Source: Streptomyces californicus
GTDB taxonomy: Bacteria; Actinomycetota; Actinomycetes; Streptomycetales; Streptomycetaceae
Assembly: GCF_000717645.1 (NCBI RefSeq)
Contig: NZ_JNZZ01000001.1
Coordinates: 310,001-374,000, forward strand
Direction: 5' to 3'
Length of the DNA: 64,000 nucleotides
Of the stretch, positions 7,787-16,472 are shown piece by piece. The position numbers and the translations under genes are program-made. The notes under the pieces are model-generated. The model was not told the DNA's origin. It saw only the letters and a program-made list of their open reading frames with translations, and searched no databases. Within the stretch, counting starts at the first letter, position 1. Each line of letters opens with the position of its first letter.

Positions 7787-8272
7787 TCACACAGCCACGA
7801 CGTGCACGTCATGCGGTCGCAGAACCGCCAGGTACGCCAGCAGATCATCGGGGTCGCTGGTGAAGATCACCGCACCGCCATGGCGTGCGGCAGCCAGAGC
7901 GACCCAGGCATCCACCGCGTCCGGCTTCTTCTTCGCCGGCAGCGCCGCCTGCCCGAGTGCTGTTCCGACGCGTCGCCAGTCGGTGAGGTCCGGACCGGTA
8001 GCACAGGCCAGACATGCCGGGCGACCCGCCTTCGTCTCCCGCATGGGCGGCTCGGACGACCGGGCCTGCGGAACCGTGCAGTCTTTCAGCACACCGGACA
8101 ATGCGTGAATCGTCGAAGGACGAGGACGCCAGACCTGAGCCAGGACGGGCCCGAGCACCAGCGCACGGTGCGCGGACGTACGCATTCCCTCGTGGAGGGC
8201 GACTGCTTTGGCCCTTCGGTCCGCGAGCGCGATCAGCATGCCCGAGTCGTACACGGGAACACGTCCGCTCAC
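7787..8272 (-). CDS. PIN-domain toxin (VapC-like)
   Basis: 161-residue PIN-fold ribonuclease. The first acidic residue is D9 in VPVYDSGMLIAL; later acidic residues are D118 and D121 in KKPDAVDAWVALAA and D140/D142 in FTSDPDDLLAYL. The usual second-position Glu is a Gln (GPVLAQVW), as in some actinobacterial PIN subfamilies. It is longer than many VapC proteins because of an unusual stretch at about 61-95 that has no clear PIN counterpart; a pair of compensating frameshifts there is possible. The start overlaps the upstream antitoxin stop by 4 bases (8269-8272), typical of toxin-antitoxin pairs. Target RNA unknown. Confidence 0.85.
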   Translation of the reverse strand: MSGRVPVYDSGMLIALADRRAKAVALHEGMRTSAHRALVLGPVLAQVWRPRPSTIHALSGVLKDCTVPQARSSEPPMRETKAGRPACLACATGPDLTDWRRVGTALGQAALPAKKKPDAVDAWVALAAARHGGAVIFTSDPDDLLAYLAVLRPHDVHVVAV

Positions 8273-8598
8273 GCCGCGTGGCCCGGAGTCCTCGCGCCCT
8301 GCTGGTCGGCACCGTGCACGAGCGCGAGTGCGGCCTCGACGTCGCGGCGTTGCCGCTCGGTCAGTTCCGCCGCATCCGCCTCGGCCTCATCAGGCATCGC
8401 ACCGGCTTCCGCCTCCGCCCGCGCGATGGCCGCGTCCACCTCCGCGAACTGTTCCTCTATGGCATCGCTCTCTGCCATCTGGCGCGCCGCGGCGTGCACC
8501 AGATACGCGGAGACGTCCATTCCGGCCCGCTCCGCATGCTCTCTGATCCGCTCCGCCTGCTGCCGGTCAAGGCTGATACTGATCCGAGTTTTCGCCAT
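8269..8598 (-). CDS. ribbon-helix-helix antitoxin partner of the PIN toxin
   Basis: 109 residues. The N-terminus MAKTRISISLDRQQAERIRE followed by HAERAGMDVSAYLVHAA is a ribbon-helix-helix (CopG/Arc-like) DNA-binding domain. The C-terminal half is strongly acidic and helical (AESDAIEEQFAEVDAAIARA), as expected for the toxin-neutralising region. Translation is coupled to the PIN gene by an ATGA-type overlap. An imperfect palindrome (8607-8624) starts 9 bases before the ATG and is a likely autoregulatory site. Confidence 0.87.
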   Translation of the reverse strand: MAKTRISISLDRQQAERIREHAERAGMDVSAYLVHAAARQMAESDAIEEQFAEVDAAIARAEAEAGAMPDEAEADAAELTERQRRDVEAALALVHGADQQGARTPGHAA

Positions 8599-8606
8599 AC
8601 TTCGAG

Positions 8607-8624
8607 CGTAAGACGCGTATGACG
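8607..8624. promoter_or_regulatory. imperfect palindrome upstream of the antitoxin gene
   Basis: CGTAAGACGCGTATGACG is an 18-base imperfect palindrome (two mismatched pairs) centred on ACGCGT, immediately before the antitoxin start. Ribbon-helix-helix antitoxins usually bind such sites; assignment is by position. Confidence 0.45.
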
Positions 8625-8669
8625 ACAGATCAAGCCGCTCTCACGCCGCCCCGGGCGCCTGACAGCACT

Positions 8670-8707
8670 GTGCCCCGGACCTCCCCGTTCGAGGAGGTCC
8701 GGGGCAC
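8670..8707 (-). terminator. strong hairpin after msrB
   Basis: A perfect 15-bp stem (GTGCCCCGGACCTCC at 8670-8684 with its complement at 8693-8707) and an 8-base loop. It lies between the msrB stop and the toxin-antitoxin promoter, where a terminator for the murC-msrB transcript is expected. No T-run follows, as is common in streptomycetes. Confidence 0.75.
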
Positions 8708-8763
8708 CACACCCCGACCTGCCGGGACCGGCCGATCGATCGACCGACGGACCGGACGAGGGC

Positions 8764-9171
8764 TCAGCCCTCGTCCGGCGCCAGGGTCAGCGAGATCGAG
8801 TTGATGCAGTAGCGCTGGTCCGTGGGGGTCGGGTAGCCCTCGCCCTGGAAGACGTGGCCCAGGTGGGAGCCGCAGCGGGCGCAGCGCACCTCGGTGCGGA
8901 CCATGCCGTGGCTGCGGTCCTCGATGAGTTCGACCGCGTCGGTGTCCTTCGGGTCGTAGAAGGACGGCCAGCCGCAGTGCGACTCGAACTTGGTGTCGGA
9001 GCGGAACAGCTCCGACCCGCAGGCCCGGCAGGAGTAAACCCCCGCCGTCTTGGTGTCGGTGTACTCACCGCGGAAGGCGGGTTCGGTGCCGGCCTGGCGC
9101 AGCACCGCGTACTCGGCGGGGGTCAGCTCTTCCCGCCACTGCTCGTCCGGCTTCTCGACGTCGTACGGCAC
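8764..9171 (-). CDS. msrB: peptide-methionine (R)-S-oxide reductase
   Basis: Reduces methionine-R-sulfoxide in proteins in the cytoplasm. 135 residues, normal for MsrB. Zinc-binding cysteines are C48/C51 (SCRAC) and C97/C100 (RCARC); the catalytic cysteine is C122 in RYCINS. HCGWPSF (C66) and GHVF are family signatures, and C66 may act as resolving cysteine. It begins 10 bases after murC on the same strand, so the two are probably co-transcribed, followed by a strong hairpin. Confidence 0.96.
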   Translation of the reverse strand: MPYDVEKPDEQWREELTPAEYAVLRQAGTEPAFRGEYTDTKTAGVYSCRACGSELFRSDTKFESHCGWPSFYDPKDTDAVELIEDRSHGMVRTEVRCARCGSHLGHVFQGEGYPTPTDQRYCINSISLTLAPDEG

Positions 9172-9181
9172 GGCTCGCTCC

Positions 9182-10591
9182 TCAGCTCGACTGGTGACCG
9201 CTGGACAGGTGCTCCAGGATGCGCGGGCCGAGGTCGGTGACGTCGCCCGCTCCCATGGTGAGAACGAGATCGCCGGGCTTCGCCATTCCCGCGATCACCC
9301 CGGGGACCTCGGCCTGGTCGTGGACGGCGGTGACCTCGGCACCGGCCGCCTTCGCCGCGTCGATGATCAGGGCGCTGGTGATGCCCGGGATCGGGTCCTC
9401 ACGGGCCGGGTAGATGTCCAGGACCGCGGAGGCGTCGGCCAGGGCGAGGGCCTGGCCCATCTCGGTGCCCAGCTCCTGGGTGCGGGAGAACAGGTGGGGC
9501 TGGAAGACGACCAGGATGCGCGCGTCGGCGGCCGCGCCGCGCATGGCCTCCAGGTCGGCGGTCATCTCGGTCGGGTGGTGCGCGTACGAGTCGATGACCT
9601 GCACGCCCGCCGCATCGCCCTTGAGCTGGAGGCGGCGCTTGACCCCGGTGTACGAGCCGAGCGCGGAGGCCAGGTTGTGCGCCGGGATGCCGAGGGCGAC
9701 CCCGGCGGCGAGGGCGGCGACCGCGTTGTGGGCGTAGTGGGCGCCGGGGACCGAGACCGTGAAGGTGAGGAACTTCCCGTTCAGCAGGACCGTGACCTCG
9801 CTGGTCAGGCCGCGCGGGGTGACCTTGTGGACGCGTACGTCGGCGTCCTCGGCGGAGCCGTAGGTGACGACCTTGAGGTCGGAGAGGTCGCGGACCCTGC
9901 GGGTCAGCTCGACCGCGCCCGGCTGGTCGGCGGAGATCACCAGGGTGCCGCCGGGGACGATCTTGCCGACGAAGGTCTCGAAGGAGTCGTAGATCTCGTC
10001 CATCGAGGCGTAGTTCGCGTGGTGGTCCAGCTCGACGTTGAGGACGATCGCGACCTCGGGGTCGTACTTCTGGAAGCTGCGGTCGCTCTCGTCGGCCTCG
10101 GCGACGAAGATGTCCCCCTCGCCGTGCGTGGCGTTGGTGCCGGGCCCCTCCAGATCGCCGCCGATGGCGTACGAGGGGCCCAGGCTCAGCGAGGAGAGGG
10201 CGACGGCCAGCATCGAGGTGGTGGTCGTCTTGCCGTGGGTGCCGGCCACCGCGATGGCGCGCAGGCCGTTCATCAGGGAGGCCAGCGCGTCGGAGCGGTG
10301 GACGACGGGGACGCCCAGCTCGCCCGCCCGGAGCAGCTCCGGGTTGTCGGCGCGGATGGCGCTGGAGACGACCACGCACGACGCGTCGTCGGCCAGATGG
10401 GCCGCCGCGTGTCCGATGTGCACGGTCGCCCCCAGCGCCCGCAGGGACTCGGCGGTGGCGGACTCCTTGGCGTCGCTGCCCGCCACCTTCGCGCCGCGCT
10501 GGGCGAGGATCTTGGCGATACCCGACATTCCGGCGCCGCCGATGCCGATGAAGTGCGGTCGTTCCATGGCGGCGGGAATGCCGGGGGCCAT
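9182..10591 (-). CDS. murC: UDP-N-acetylmuramate--L-alanine ligase
   Basis: Adds L-Ala to UDP-MurNAc in cytoplasmic peptidoglycan precursor synthesis. 469 residues, typical. The N-terminal Rossmann motif is HFIGIGGAGMSGIA, the Mur-ligase ATP loop is AVAGTHGKTTTTS near residue 115-127, followed by EADESDRSF and NVELDHHANY, and the C-terminal domain has YAHHPTE and VFQPHLFSRT. The start at 10591 has GAGGAG at good spacing. It lies away from the dcw cluster and is paired with msrB, a known streptomycete arrangement. Confidence 0.97.
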   Translation of the reverse strand: MAPGIPAAMERPHFIGIGGAGMSGIAKILAQRGAKVAGSDAKESATAESLRALGATVHIGHAAAHLADDASCVVVSSAIRADNPELLRAGELGVPVVHRSDALASLMNGLRAIAVAGTHGKTTTTSMLAVALSSLSLGPSYAIGGDLEGPGTNATHGEGDIFVAEADESDRSFQKYDPEVAIVLNVELDHHANYASMDEIYDSFETFVGKIVPGGTLVISADQPGAVELTRRVRDLSDLKVVTYGSAEDADVRVHKVTPRGLTSEVTVLLNGKFLTFTVSVPGAHYAHNAVAALAAGVALGIPAHNLASALGSYTGVKRRLQLKGDAAGVQVIDSYAHHPTEMTADLEAMRGAAADARILVVFQPHLFSRTQELGTEMGQALALADASAVLDIYPAREDPIPGITSALIIDAAKAAGAEVTAVHDQAEVPGVIAGMAKPGDLVLTMGAGDVTDLGPRILEHLSSGHQSS

Positions 10592-10661
10592 CTGTACTCC
10601 TCGGGGTGCGTGTCGTGGCGACGCGGTACCGGCTTGCCTCCGGCGACCGCGCGGCTTCAGC

Positions 10662-11132
10662 CTATTCGCTGTGCGCGAAGAGCTTGAGCACCGGGACGCC
10701 GACCTTGTGGCGGGCGCGGGAGGCCCAGTCGCGGTGGAAGAACTCCTCGACGTAGTGCGGGGCGGTCAGGACGATCACCTCGTCGGCGCCCGCGTCCTCG
10801 ACGACGGTCTTCAGCTTGTCGAGAGGGTGTTCCTCGATCACCTGCCCGACCGCCTCGGCCCCTGCCTGGCGCAGGGCGCGTAGGGAGTATTCGAGGCCGA
10901 TCTCGGCGGGTTCCCGGGCCTCGCCGCCCTCCGGCTCCTCGCCCTCGCGGACCGCTTCCTTCAGTTCCCCCATCGCCACGTCGTCGATCGCGCGCAGCAG
11001 GACATCGGCCTGGTCGCCGCGCGGCTGCAACAGAACGACGAACGAGATGCGCTCCTCCCCGTGGAGCGTGGTGACGAAGTCCACGTCCTCGGGGCTGAGC
11101 GGCTTCTCGATCATCAAAACGCTTGTGAACAC
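10662..11132 (-). CDS. conserved hypothetical protein, 156 aa
   Basis: A cytoplasmic alpha/beta protein. The N-terminal MIEKPLSPEDVDFVTTLHGE and C-terminal DEVIVLTAPHYVEEFFHRDW and VGVPVLKLFAH are well structured, with an acidic linker (EAVREGEEPEGGEAREPAE) between. The alternating strand/helix layout resembles universal-stress or Rossmann-like folds, but I see no catalytic motif. I chose GTG 11132 (GGAAGGG 8 bases upstream); a further in-frame ATG lies at 11114. Some related genes carry the name indole-3-glycerol phosphate synthase, which nothing in this sequence supports. It is upstream of murC by about 70 bases on the same strand. Confidence 0.78.
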   Translation of the reverse strand: MFTSVLMIEKPLSPEDVDFVTTLHGEERISFVVLLQPRGDQADVLLRAIDDVAMGELKEAVREGEEPEGGEAREPAEIGLEYSLRALRQAGAEAVGQVIEEHPLDKLKTVVEDAGADEVIVLTAPHYVEEFFHRDWASRARHKVGVPVLKLFAHSE

Positions 11133-11277
11133 GACAGGCGCCCTTCCGGTTCTTCGTCTCGTCCCCGGCGCTCTCGGCCGTGGACGGTCGTTTGCTGAAA
11201 CCATCCTTCCCCGTGCTTCCACGGGGACTGCAGGGGTAAGTGTGCCCATCCGAAGCTAAGCGGAACGGCAAATTCCG

Positions 11278-12120
11278 CTAACTGTCAGTCCGACGGTACC
11301 GAGAGAAGAGGAAACCGGCCTCTTCCAGGAGCGATGCCAGGAAAAAACGTTCCGGCACGACGACGCCGGGGCCCCCGGCAATGCGCTGAGCGTCACCCGC
11401 TGTGAGCATCGGGGAGATCGTGAGGCACAGCTCGTCCAGCACCCCGGCCGCCACGAACTGGCCGAGCAGCCGGGGGCCGCCCTCGGTGAGCTGCCGGCGC
11501 AGCCCCCGGTCGGCCAGCTCACGCACGGCCCTCGCCGGGTCCACCCCGGCCCCGTCGCCCGCGATCACCACCTCCGCGCCCGCCTTCCGGGCCGCCGCGA
11601 TCCGGTCGGCCGGAGCCGCCGCGCCGGTCAGGACGAGGGTGGGGACCAGGGGCTCGGTGAACAGCGGCAGCGAGAAGTCCAGCTCCAGGGAGCCGCTCAC
11701 CACCGCGACGGCGGGCGCGGGGCCCTGCCCGGCGGCCGCGCGCCGCGCCGCGAACGCCTCCCGGGCGCGGGCGGGGCGGTACCCCTCCTGCCGTACGGTC
11801 TCGGCTCCGGCGATCACCACGTCGGCCAGGCCCCGCAGGGTGCCGAAGATCCGCATGTCGGCGGCGCAGGAGATGGGCTGCGAGCGCCCCTCGTGCTGGG
11901 CGGCCCCGTCGAGGGTCGAGACCATGTTGGCCCGCAGCCAGGAGCCGCCGGACGGGTCCGCTCCCCCGGCGGCCGGTGCCCGGCGGTCCGGAGCGGCGGG
12001 GTAGGCGTACGCCTCCGCCAGTTCGTCGAGGCTCCACTCGCGGTCGGCCGAAGGCCCTGCCGGGCCCCCGCCTTCCGACGTGCTGGTTGTCAGGTCCGTC
12101 ACAGGGAACAGGCTTCGCAT
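11278..12120 (-). CDS. pyrimidine reductase family protein (RibD C-terminal domain)
   Basis: 280 residues with the RibD_C/dihydrofolate-reductase-like fold: ANMVSTLDGAAQHEGRS near the N-terminus, DVVIAGAETVRQEGYRP, and the C-terminal QLTEGGPRLLGQFVAAGVLDEL segment, which forms the NADPH/substrate site in riboflavin reductases. No deaminase domain is present, so it is a stand-alone reductase. The start ATG 12120 is chosen over upstream extensions because a divergent gene begins at 12158. The substrate may be a riboflavin intermediate or a related pyrimidine; not determined. Confidence 0.88.
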   Translation of the reverse strand: MRSLFPVTDLTTSTSEGGGPAGPSADREWSLDELAEAYAYPAAPDRRAPAAGGADPSGGSWLRANMVSTLDGAAQHEGRSQPISCAADMRIFGTLRGLADVVIAGAETVRQEGYRPARAREAFAARRAAAGQGPAPAVAVVSGSLELDFSLPLFTEPLVPTLVLTGAAAPADRIAAARKAGAEVVIAGDGAGVDPARAVRELADRGLRRQLTEGGPRLLGQFVAAGVLDELCLTISPMLTAGDAQRIAGGPGVVVPERFFLASLLEEAGFLFSRYRRTDS

Positions 12121-12157
12121 GGGTTGCAGTCTGGCACGGGCCTTAGGGTGGAGAGTT

Positions 12158-13252
12158 GTGTCGTCCTCCACCGCGTTTCCGGGGCAGAGCCCCCTCTCCG
12201 AAACGGCCCCGCTGTCCCTGTGCGCCCGCGAGCCGCACGTCCCCGCCGACCGGCTGGTCGCCGAGATGGTGCCGCCGCCGCGCTTCGATTCGGTGCGCTT
12301 CGACACGTACGTGCCCGACCCGAACCAGCCCAGCCAGCGCGAGGCCGTCACCGTTCTGGCGGACTTCGCCGCCGGGCTCGGCGGGGCGCACGCCACCGGT
12401 TCCGGCCGCCGCAAGTGGTTCGGGAGCAGGAAGCCGGCCGCCCCGGCCGGACCGCGCGGGATCTATCTCGACGGCGGCTACGGCGTCGGCAAGACCCACC
12501 TGCTGGCCTCCCTGTGGCACGCCACGCCGGCCGAGCCGTCGCTGAAGGCGTTCGGCACGTTCGTGGAGCTGACCAACCTCGTGGGCGCGCTGGGCTTCCA
12601 GCAGACCGTGCGGACGCTGAGCGGGCACCGGCTCCTGTGCATCGACGAGTTCGAGCTCGACGACCCGGGCGACACGGTGCTGGTCTCCTCGCTGCTCAGC
12701 CGGCTCGTGGAGGCCGGGGTGGCGCTGGCCGCGACCTCGAACACGCTGCCGGGCAAGCTCGGTGAGGGCCGGTTCGCCGCCGCCGACTTCCTGCGCGAGA
12801 TCCAGGGGCTTTCGTCGCACTTCCGCCCGTTGCGCATCGACGGCGAGGACTACCGGCACCGCGGGCTGCCCGAGGCCCCGCCGCCGTACAGCGACGAGCA
12901 GGTGACCCGGGCCGCTTACGCCACCGAGGGCGCTTCGCTGGACGACTTCCCCGGGCTGCTGGACCACCTGGCCAAGGTGCACCCGAGCCGGTACGGCGCG
13001 CTCACCGACGAGTTGGGCGCGGTGTGCCTGACCGGGGTGACGGCGGTGCCCGACCAGTCGACCGCGCTGCGCCTGGTGGTGCTGGCGGACCGGCTGTACG
13101 ACCGGGAGGTCCCGGTGCTGGCGTCGGGGCTGCCGTTCGACCGGCTGTTCAGCGACGAGATGCTGAACGGCGGCTACCGGAAGAAGTACTTCCGGGCGAT
13201 CTCGCGGCTGACGGCGCTGGCGCGTGACGCGAAGGGGCTGGTGGCGCAGTAG
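12158..13252 (+). CDS. zapE: ZapE/AFG1-like P-loop ATPase
   Basis: 364 residues of the AFG1/ZapE ATPase family. Walker A is YLDGGYGVGKTHLLAS, Walker B is LLCIDEFELDDPGDT, a sensor-like Asn occurs in AATSNTLPG, and the C-terminal part has SRYGALTDELGAVCLTGV and LPFDRLFSDEMLNGGYRKKY. In E. coli ZapE affects Z-ring dynamics; mitochondrial AFG1 assists protein quality control. The role in streptomycetes is inferred. GTG 12158 is preceded by GGTGGAG. It is divergent from the reductase gene with only 37 bases between starts. Confidence 0.9.
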   Translation: MSSSTAFPGQSPLSETAPLSLCAREPHVPADRLVAEMVPPPRFDSVRFDTYVPDPNQPSQREAVTVLADFAAGLGGAHATGSGRRKWFGSRKPAAPAGPRGIYLDGGYGVGKTHLLASLWHATPAEPSLKAFGTFVELTNLVGALGFQQTVRTLSGHRLLCIDEFELDDPGDTVLVSSLLSRLVEAGVALAATSNTLPGKLGEGRFAAADFLREIQGLSSHFRPLRIDGEDYRHRGLPEAPPPYSDEQVTRAAYATEGASLDDFPGLLDHLAKVHPSRYGALTDELGAVCLTGVTAVPDQSTALRLVVLADRLYDREVPVLASGLPFDRLFSDEMLNGGYRKKYFRAISRLTALARDAKGLVAQ

Positions 13253-13342
13253 GTTCGGGGCGTGACACGGCGGGGAGCGGCGCACGACGGCGCACCCCGC
13301 CCTTACCCGTACAACCGCGCACACCGTTCGAAGGGATCCAGC

Positions 13343-13768
13343 ATGGCTACCACGCGTCAGGCGCACACGGTCTGGGAAGGCAACCTGATCGAGGGCAAGG
13401 GGGTCGTCTCCCTCGACTCCTCCGGCATCGGTGAGTACCCCGTCTCCTGGCCCGCGCGCTCGGAGCAGCCGAACGGCAAGACCAGCCCGGAGGAGCTGAT
13501 CGCGGCCGCGCACTCCAGCTGCTTCTCGATGGCGCTCTCGCACGGGCTGGCCCAGGCAGGTACCGCGCCGACCAGGCTGGAGACGAAGGCCGACGTGACC
13601 TTCCAGCCCGGCACCGGCATCACCGGCGTCCACCTCACCGTCGTGGGCGAGGTCCCCGGTCTCGACGAGGCCGGCTTCGTGAAGGCGGCCGAGGACGCCA
13701 AGGCCAACTGCCCGGTCAGCCAGGCCCTGTCGGGCACGACGATCACGCTGTCGGCGTCGCTGGCCTGA
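13343..13768 (+). CDS. OsmC-family peroxidase
   Basis: 141 residues, standard OsmC size. The two peroxidatic/resolving cysteines are C60 (HSSCFSMALS) and C123 (ANCPVSQAL), and R39/E49-type positions occur in WPARS and SPEELIAAA. It reduces organic hydroperoxides in the cytoplasm. ATG 13343 follows AAGGGA. A perfect 11-bp hairpin lies 52 bases after the stop. It follows zapE on the same strand with a 90-base gap, so it could have its own promoter. Confidence 0.95.
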   Translation: MATTRQAHTVWEGNLIEGKGVVSLDSSGIGEYPVSWPARSEQPNGKTSPEELIAAAHSSCFSMALSHGLAQAGTAPTRLETKADVTFQPGTGITGVHLTVVGEVPGLDEAGFVKAAEDAKANCPVSQALSGTTITLSASLA

Positions 13769-13820
13769 CGGCCGCCCGGGTCCGGCGCTCCGGCGCCTGA
13801 CGGACCCGCCGGGAAGACGC

Positions 13821-13851
13821 CCCGGGGGAGTCCCGACGGAACTCCCCCGGG
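13821..13851 (+). terminator. hairpin terminator after the OsmC gene
   Basis: CCCGGGGGAGT (13821-13831) pairs perfectly with 13841-13851 around a 9-base loop. Located between the OsmC stop and the next promoter. Confidence 0.7.
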
Positions 13852-13990
13852 CTTCCCACGGACGGCCCTCCCCACCTGGGCCGTCCCAGCAGCGACACGG
13901 GGCGCGGGGGCGCGCATGGTTCCCCCGCGCCTTCGTGCGTGCTACACACGTGCGGGTCACTTCACCTGTCCGCCAACAGGGAGTCACCTC

Positions 13991-15364
13991 ATGTCAACCG
14001 CACCTCGCACCACCGCGACACGACGACAGGTCCTGGCCGGCAGCGGCGCGGCCGCCGCGATCGCCTTCACGGGGGCCTTCTCCGAACTCTTCGCGGGTAC
14101 GGCGGCCGCACGCGGCCACGACGGCTACGGCCCCCTCGTCCCCGACCCGGACGGTCTGCTCGATCTGCCGAAAGGATTCCGCTACCGGGTGCTGTCCCGG
14201 GAGGGCGACCCGCTGCGCTCCGGTGAGGGCCGGGTGCCCAGCAACCACGACGGCATGACGGCACTTCAGGGCCGCCACGGCCGGGTCCACCTGGTGCGCA
14301 ACCACGAGAACCGGCACACGGCGGCGATCGGCGTCCCGACGGTCGCGGGGCTGACGTACGACCCGGCGGCCAAGGGCGGCTGTACGACCCTGGAGCTGGA
14401 CGGCCGCAACAAGGTACTCGGCGAGCGGGTCGCCATCGCGGGTACGGCGGTCAACTGCGCGGGCGGGCCCACCCCGTGGCGCACCTGGCTGACCTGCGAG
14501 GAGACCGAGGACCGGGCCGGAACCAACGGGTACACCAAGGACCACGGCTTCATCTTCGAGGTGGACGGCGCCGATCCGCGCCGCACCGGGGCCGTCCCGC
14601 TCACCGCGATGGGCCGCTTCCAGCACGAGGCGATCGCCGTGGACCCGAGGTCGGGGATCGTGTACGAGACGGAGGACGCGTTCGACAGGCCGTTCGGCCT
14701 CTTCTACCGCTTCCTGCCCGAGAAGCCGCTCGGCGGCACCGGGTCGCTGCGGGCGGGCGGGGCGCTGGAGGCGATGCGGGTGCCGGGCGTGCCGGATCTC
14801 TCAGCCGTTCAGGAGACCGGCAAGAGCTTCGACCGCATCGAGTGGGTCCCCGTACCGGACCCGCTGGCCAAGGAGACCCCGATCCGCTTCCAGGACTTCG
14901 GCCGGAAGGGCATCACGCACGCCCAGAAGCTGGAGGGCTGCTACTGGGGCGAGTCCTCGGTCTACTTCGTCTCCAGCTTCGCCCGCAGCGAGGAGGGCTC
15001 GGCGGCCGACCACTACGGGCAGGTGTGGCGGTACGAGCCGAAGAAGCGGCGGCTCACCCTGGTCGTCCTCTTCGGCCCGGACACCGACATCCAGCTGCCC
15101 GGCGAGTCCCCCGACAACATCTGCCTGGCGGCCGACGGCGGGCTGATGGTCTGCGAGGACGGCGGCGGCGCGCAGCACGTGCTCGGGGTGACGCGGCGCG
15201 GGGAGGTCTACCCGATGGCGCGCGGGCGGCAGAACATCGGGACACCGGAGGAGCCGGAGTGGGGCGAGTTCGCGGGGGTCACGTTCTCGCCGGACGGTTC
15301 GACGATGTACGTGAACTGCTACACGCCGGGGACGACGTTCGCGGTGACGGGGCCGTGGTGCTGA
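13991..15364 (+). CDS. PhoX-like (DUF839) Tat-exported phosphatase family protein
   Basis: 457 residues. The N-terminus has a twin-arginine signal, ATRRQVLAGSG, a hydrophobic stretch and AAAR before the mature part. The body matches DUF839/PhoX: LPKGFRYRVLSREGD, VHLVRNHENR, WRTWLTCEET, ERFQHE-type metal ligand region GRFQHEAIAVDPRSG, and ESPDNICLAADGGLMVCEDG near the C-terminus. PhoX enzymes are Ca/Fe-dependent phosphatases working outside the membrane; here the phosphatase activity is inferred from family. ATG 13991 follows GGGAG. No pho regulatory gene is adjacent, and I could not identify a clear PHO box. Confidence 0.87.
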   Translation: MSTAPRTTATRRQVLAGSGAAAAIAFTGAFSELFAGTAAARGHDGYGPLVPDPDGLLDLPKGFRYRVLSREGDPLRSGEGRVPSNHDGMTALQGRHGRVHLVRNHENRHTAAIGVPTVAGLTYDPAAKGGCTTLELDGRNKVLGERVAIAGTAVNCAGGPTPWRTWLTCEETEDRAGTNGYTKDHGFIFEVDGADPRRTGAVPLTAMGRFQHEAIAVDPRSGIVYETEDAFDRPFGLFYRFLPEKPLGGTGSLRAGGALEAMRVPGVPDLSAVQETGKSFDRIEWVPVPDPLAKETPIRFQDFGRKGITHAQKLEGCYWGESSVYFVSSFARSEEGSAADHYGQVWRYEPKKRRLTLVVLFGPDTDIQLPGESPDNICLAADGGLMVCEDGGGAQHVLGVTRRGEVYPMARGRQNIGTPEEPEWGEFAGVTFSPDGSTMYVNCYTPGTTFAVTGPWC

Positions 15365-15438
15365 CGTAGCCGGCCGCGTGGGCCGGCACCCGGAGCGCCG
15401 CCGAACCATTTAGTCGTATTGTCGGATATTTTCCGTTG

Positions 15439-16392
15439 GTGATCACTACTGCGCGGACGACGACGGCTCTGACGGTGGCGGGGGTGCTGGCCTGCACCGC
15501 CCTGACGGGGTGCGGGGGCGGGGGGTCCGCCCCCGGCGCCCTCGCACCCCCGCCGAAGGCGTCGGCTCCTCCCCCTTCCGTCCCTGCCCCGGATTCCGCT
15601 TCCGCCCCGGCCACTGCCCACGCTTCGGATTCCGCTTCTGCCTCCGCCTCCCCGAAGAAGCCGCCCACGATTGCTCCCGGCCCGGCGGGACGCACGCCGG
15701 TCTTCGAGCGGAGGGCGACGGACGGGGGCGCGGCGGGCCGGTCGGCGGAGAAGGTCGTGGCGCTGACCTTCGACGCCGACATGACGGCCGATCAGGGCCC
15801 CCGGGCCGCCTCCGGTGAACGCTTCGACAACCCGGACCTGATCGCCCTGCTCCGCCGGTCGAAGGTGCCCGCCACCGTCTTCATGACCGGCCGCTGGGCC
15901 GAGGAGTACCCGGCGCAGGCGAAGGCCATCGGGGCCGACCCGCTGTTCGAGGTCGCCAACCACTCGTACAGCCACCACGCCTTCAGCTCCCCCTGCTACG
16001 GCCTGCCGGTGGTCGAGAAGGCCGCGATGACCGCCGATGTGCGACGCGCCTTCACCGCGTTCCGGAAGGCGGGCGTGCGGAACGTGGTGCCGTACTTCCG
16101 CTTCCCCGGCGGCTGCTACGACGACGCGGCGCTGCGCGCGCTGGCCCCGGCGAACGTGACGGCGGTGCAGTGGGACGTGGTCAGCGGCGACGCCTTCGCC
16201 ACGGACGCGGACGCGGTGGCCCGGCAGGTGCTGGACGGGGTGCGGCCGGGGTCCCTCGTGGTGATGCACTGCACCCGCAGCGCCGCCCCGGCCACCGAGG
16301 CGGCGGTACGCCGGATCGTGCCGGAACTCCGCGCGCGCGGCTACCGCTTCGTGAAGGTGTCGGAGCTGATGGGGAACGGCGGAGGGCGGTAG
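15439..16392 (+). CDS. polysaccharide deacetylase family lipoprotein
   Basis: About 317 residues. A lipobox LTGC near residue 25 follows a hydrophobic signal, then a long Pro/Ala/Ser linker (about residues 30-75). The NodB-like domain is clear: KVVALTFDADMTADQG (motif 1, with Asp-Ala-Asp), VPATVFMTGRWAEEYP, ANHSYSHHAF (motif 2 His residues), YFRFPGGCYD (motif 3) and GDAFATDAD (motif 4 region). It should remove acetyl groups from a cell-envelope polysaccharide on the outer face of the membrane. Start is GTG 15439 or TTG 15436, with no strong ribosome binding site. Confidence 0.88.
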   Translation: MITTARTTTALTVAGVLACTALTGCGGGGSAPGALAPPPKASAPPPSVPAPDSASAPATAHASDSASASASPKKPPTIAPGPAGRTPVFERRATDGGAAGRSAEKVVALTFDADMTADQGPRAASGERFDNPDLIALLRRSKVPATVFMTGRWAEEYPAQAKAIGADPLFEVANHSYSHHAFSSPCYGLPVVEKAAMTADVRRAFTAFRKAGVRNVVPYFRFPGGCYDDAALRALAPANVTAVQWDVVSGDAFATDADAVARQVLDGVRPGSLVVMHCTRSAAPATEAAVRRIVPELRARGYRFVKVSELMGNGGGR

Positions 16393-16472
16393 GGGAGCCT
16401 CTTCCCGGGAAGCGGGATGCGGGGAGCGGGAAGCCGGAAGCGGGATGCGGGGAGGGGGCGCGAGGCGCCCGG

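Noticed and set aside
10662..11132. Indole-3-glycerol phosphate synthase
   Set aside because: None of the TIM-barrel or catalytic motifs are present and the protein is too short.
12143..13987. 614-residue minus-strand frame across zapE and OsmC genes
   Set aside because: Shadow of two well-supported plus-strand genes.
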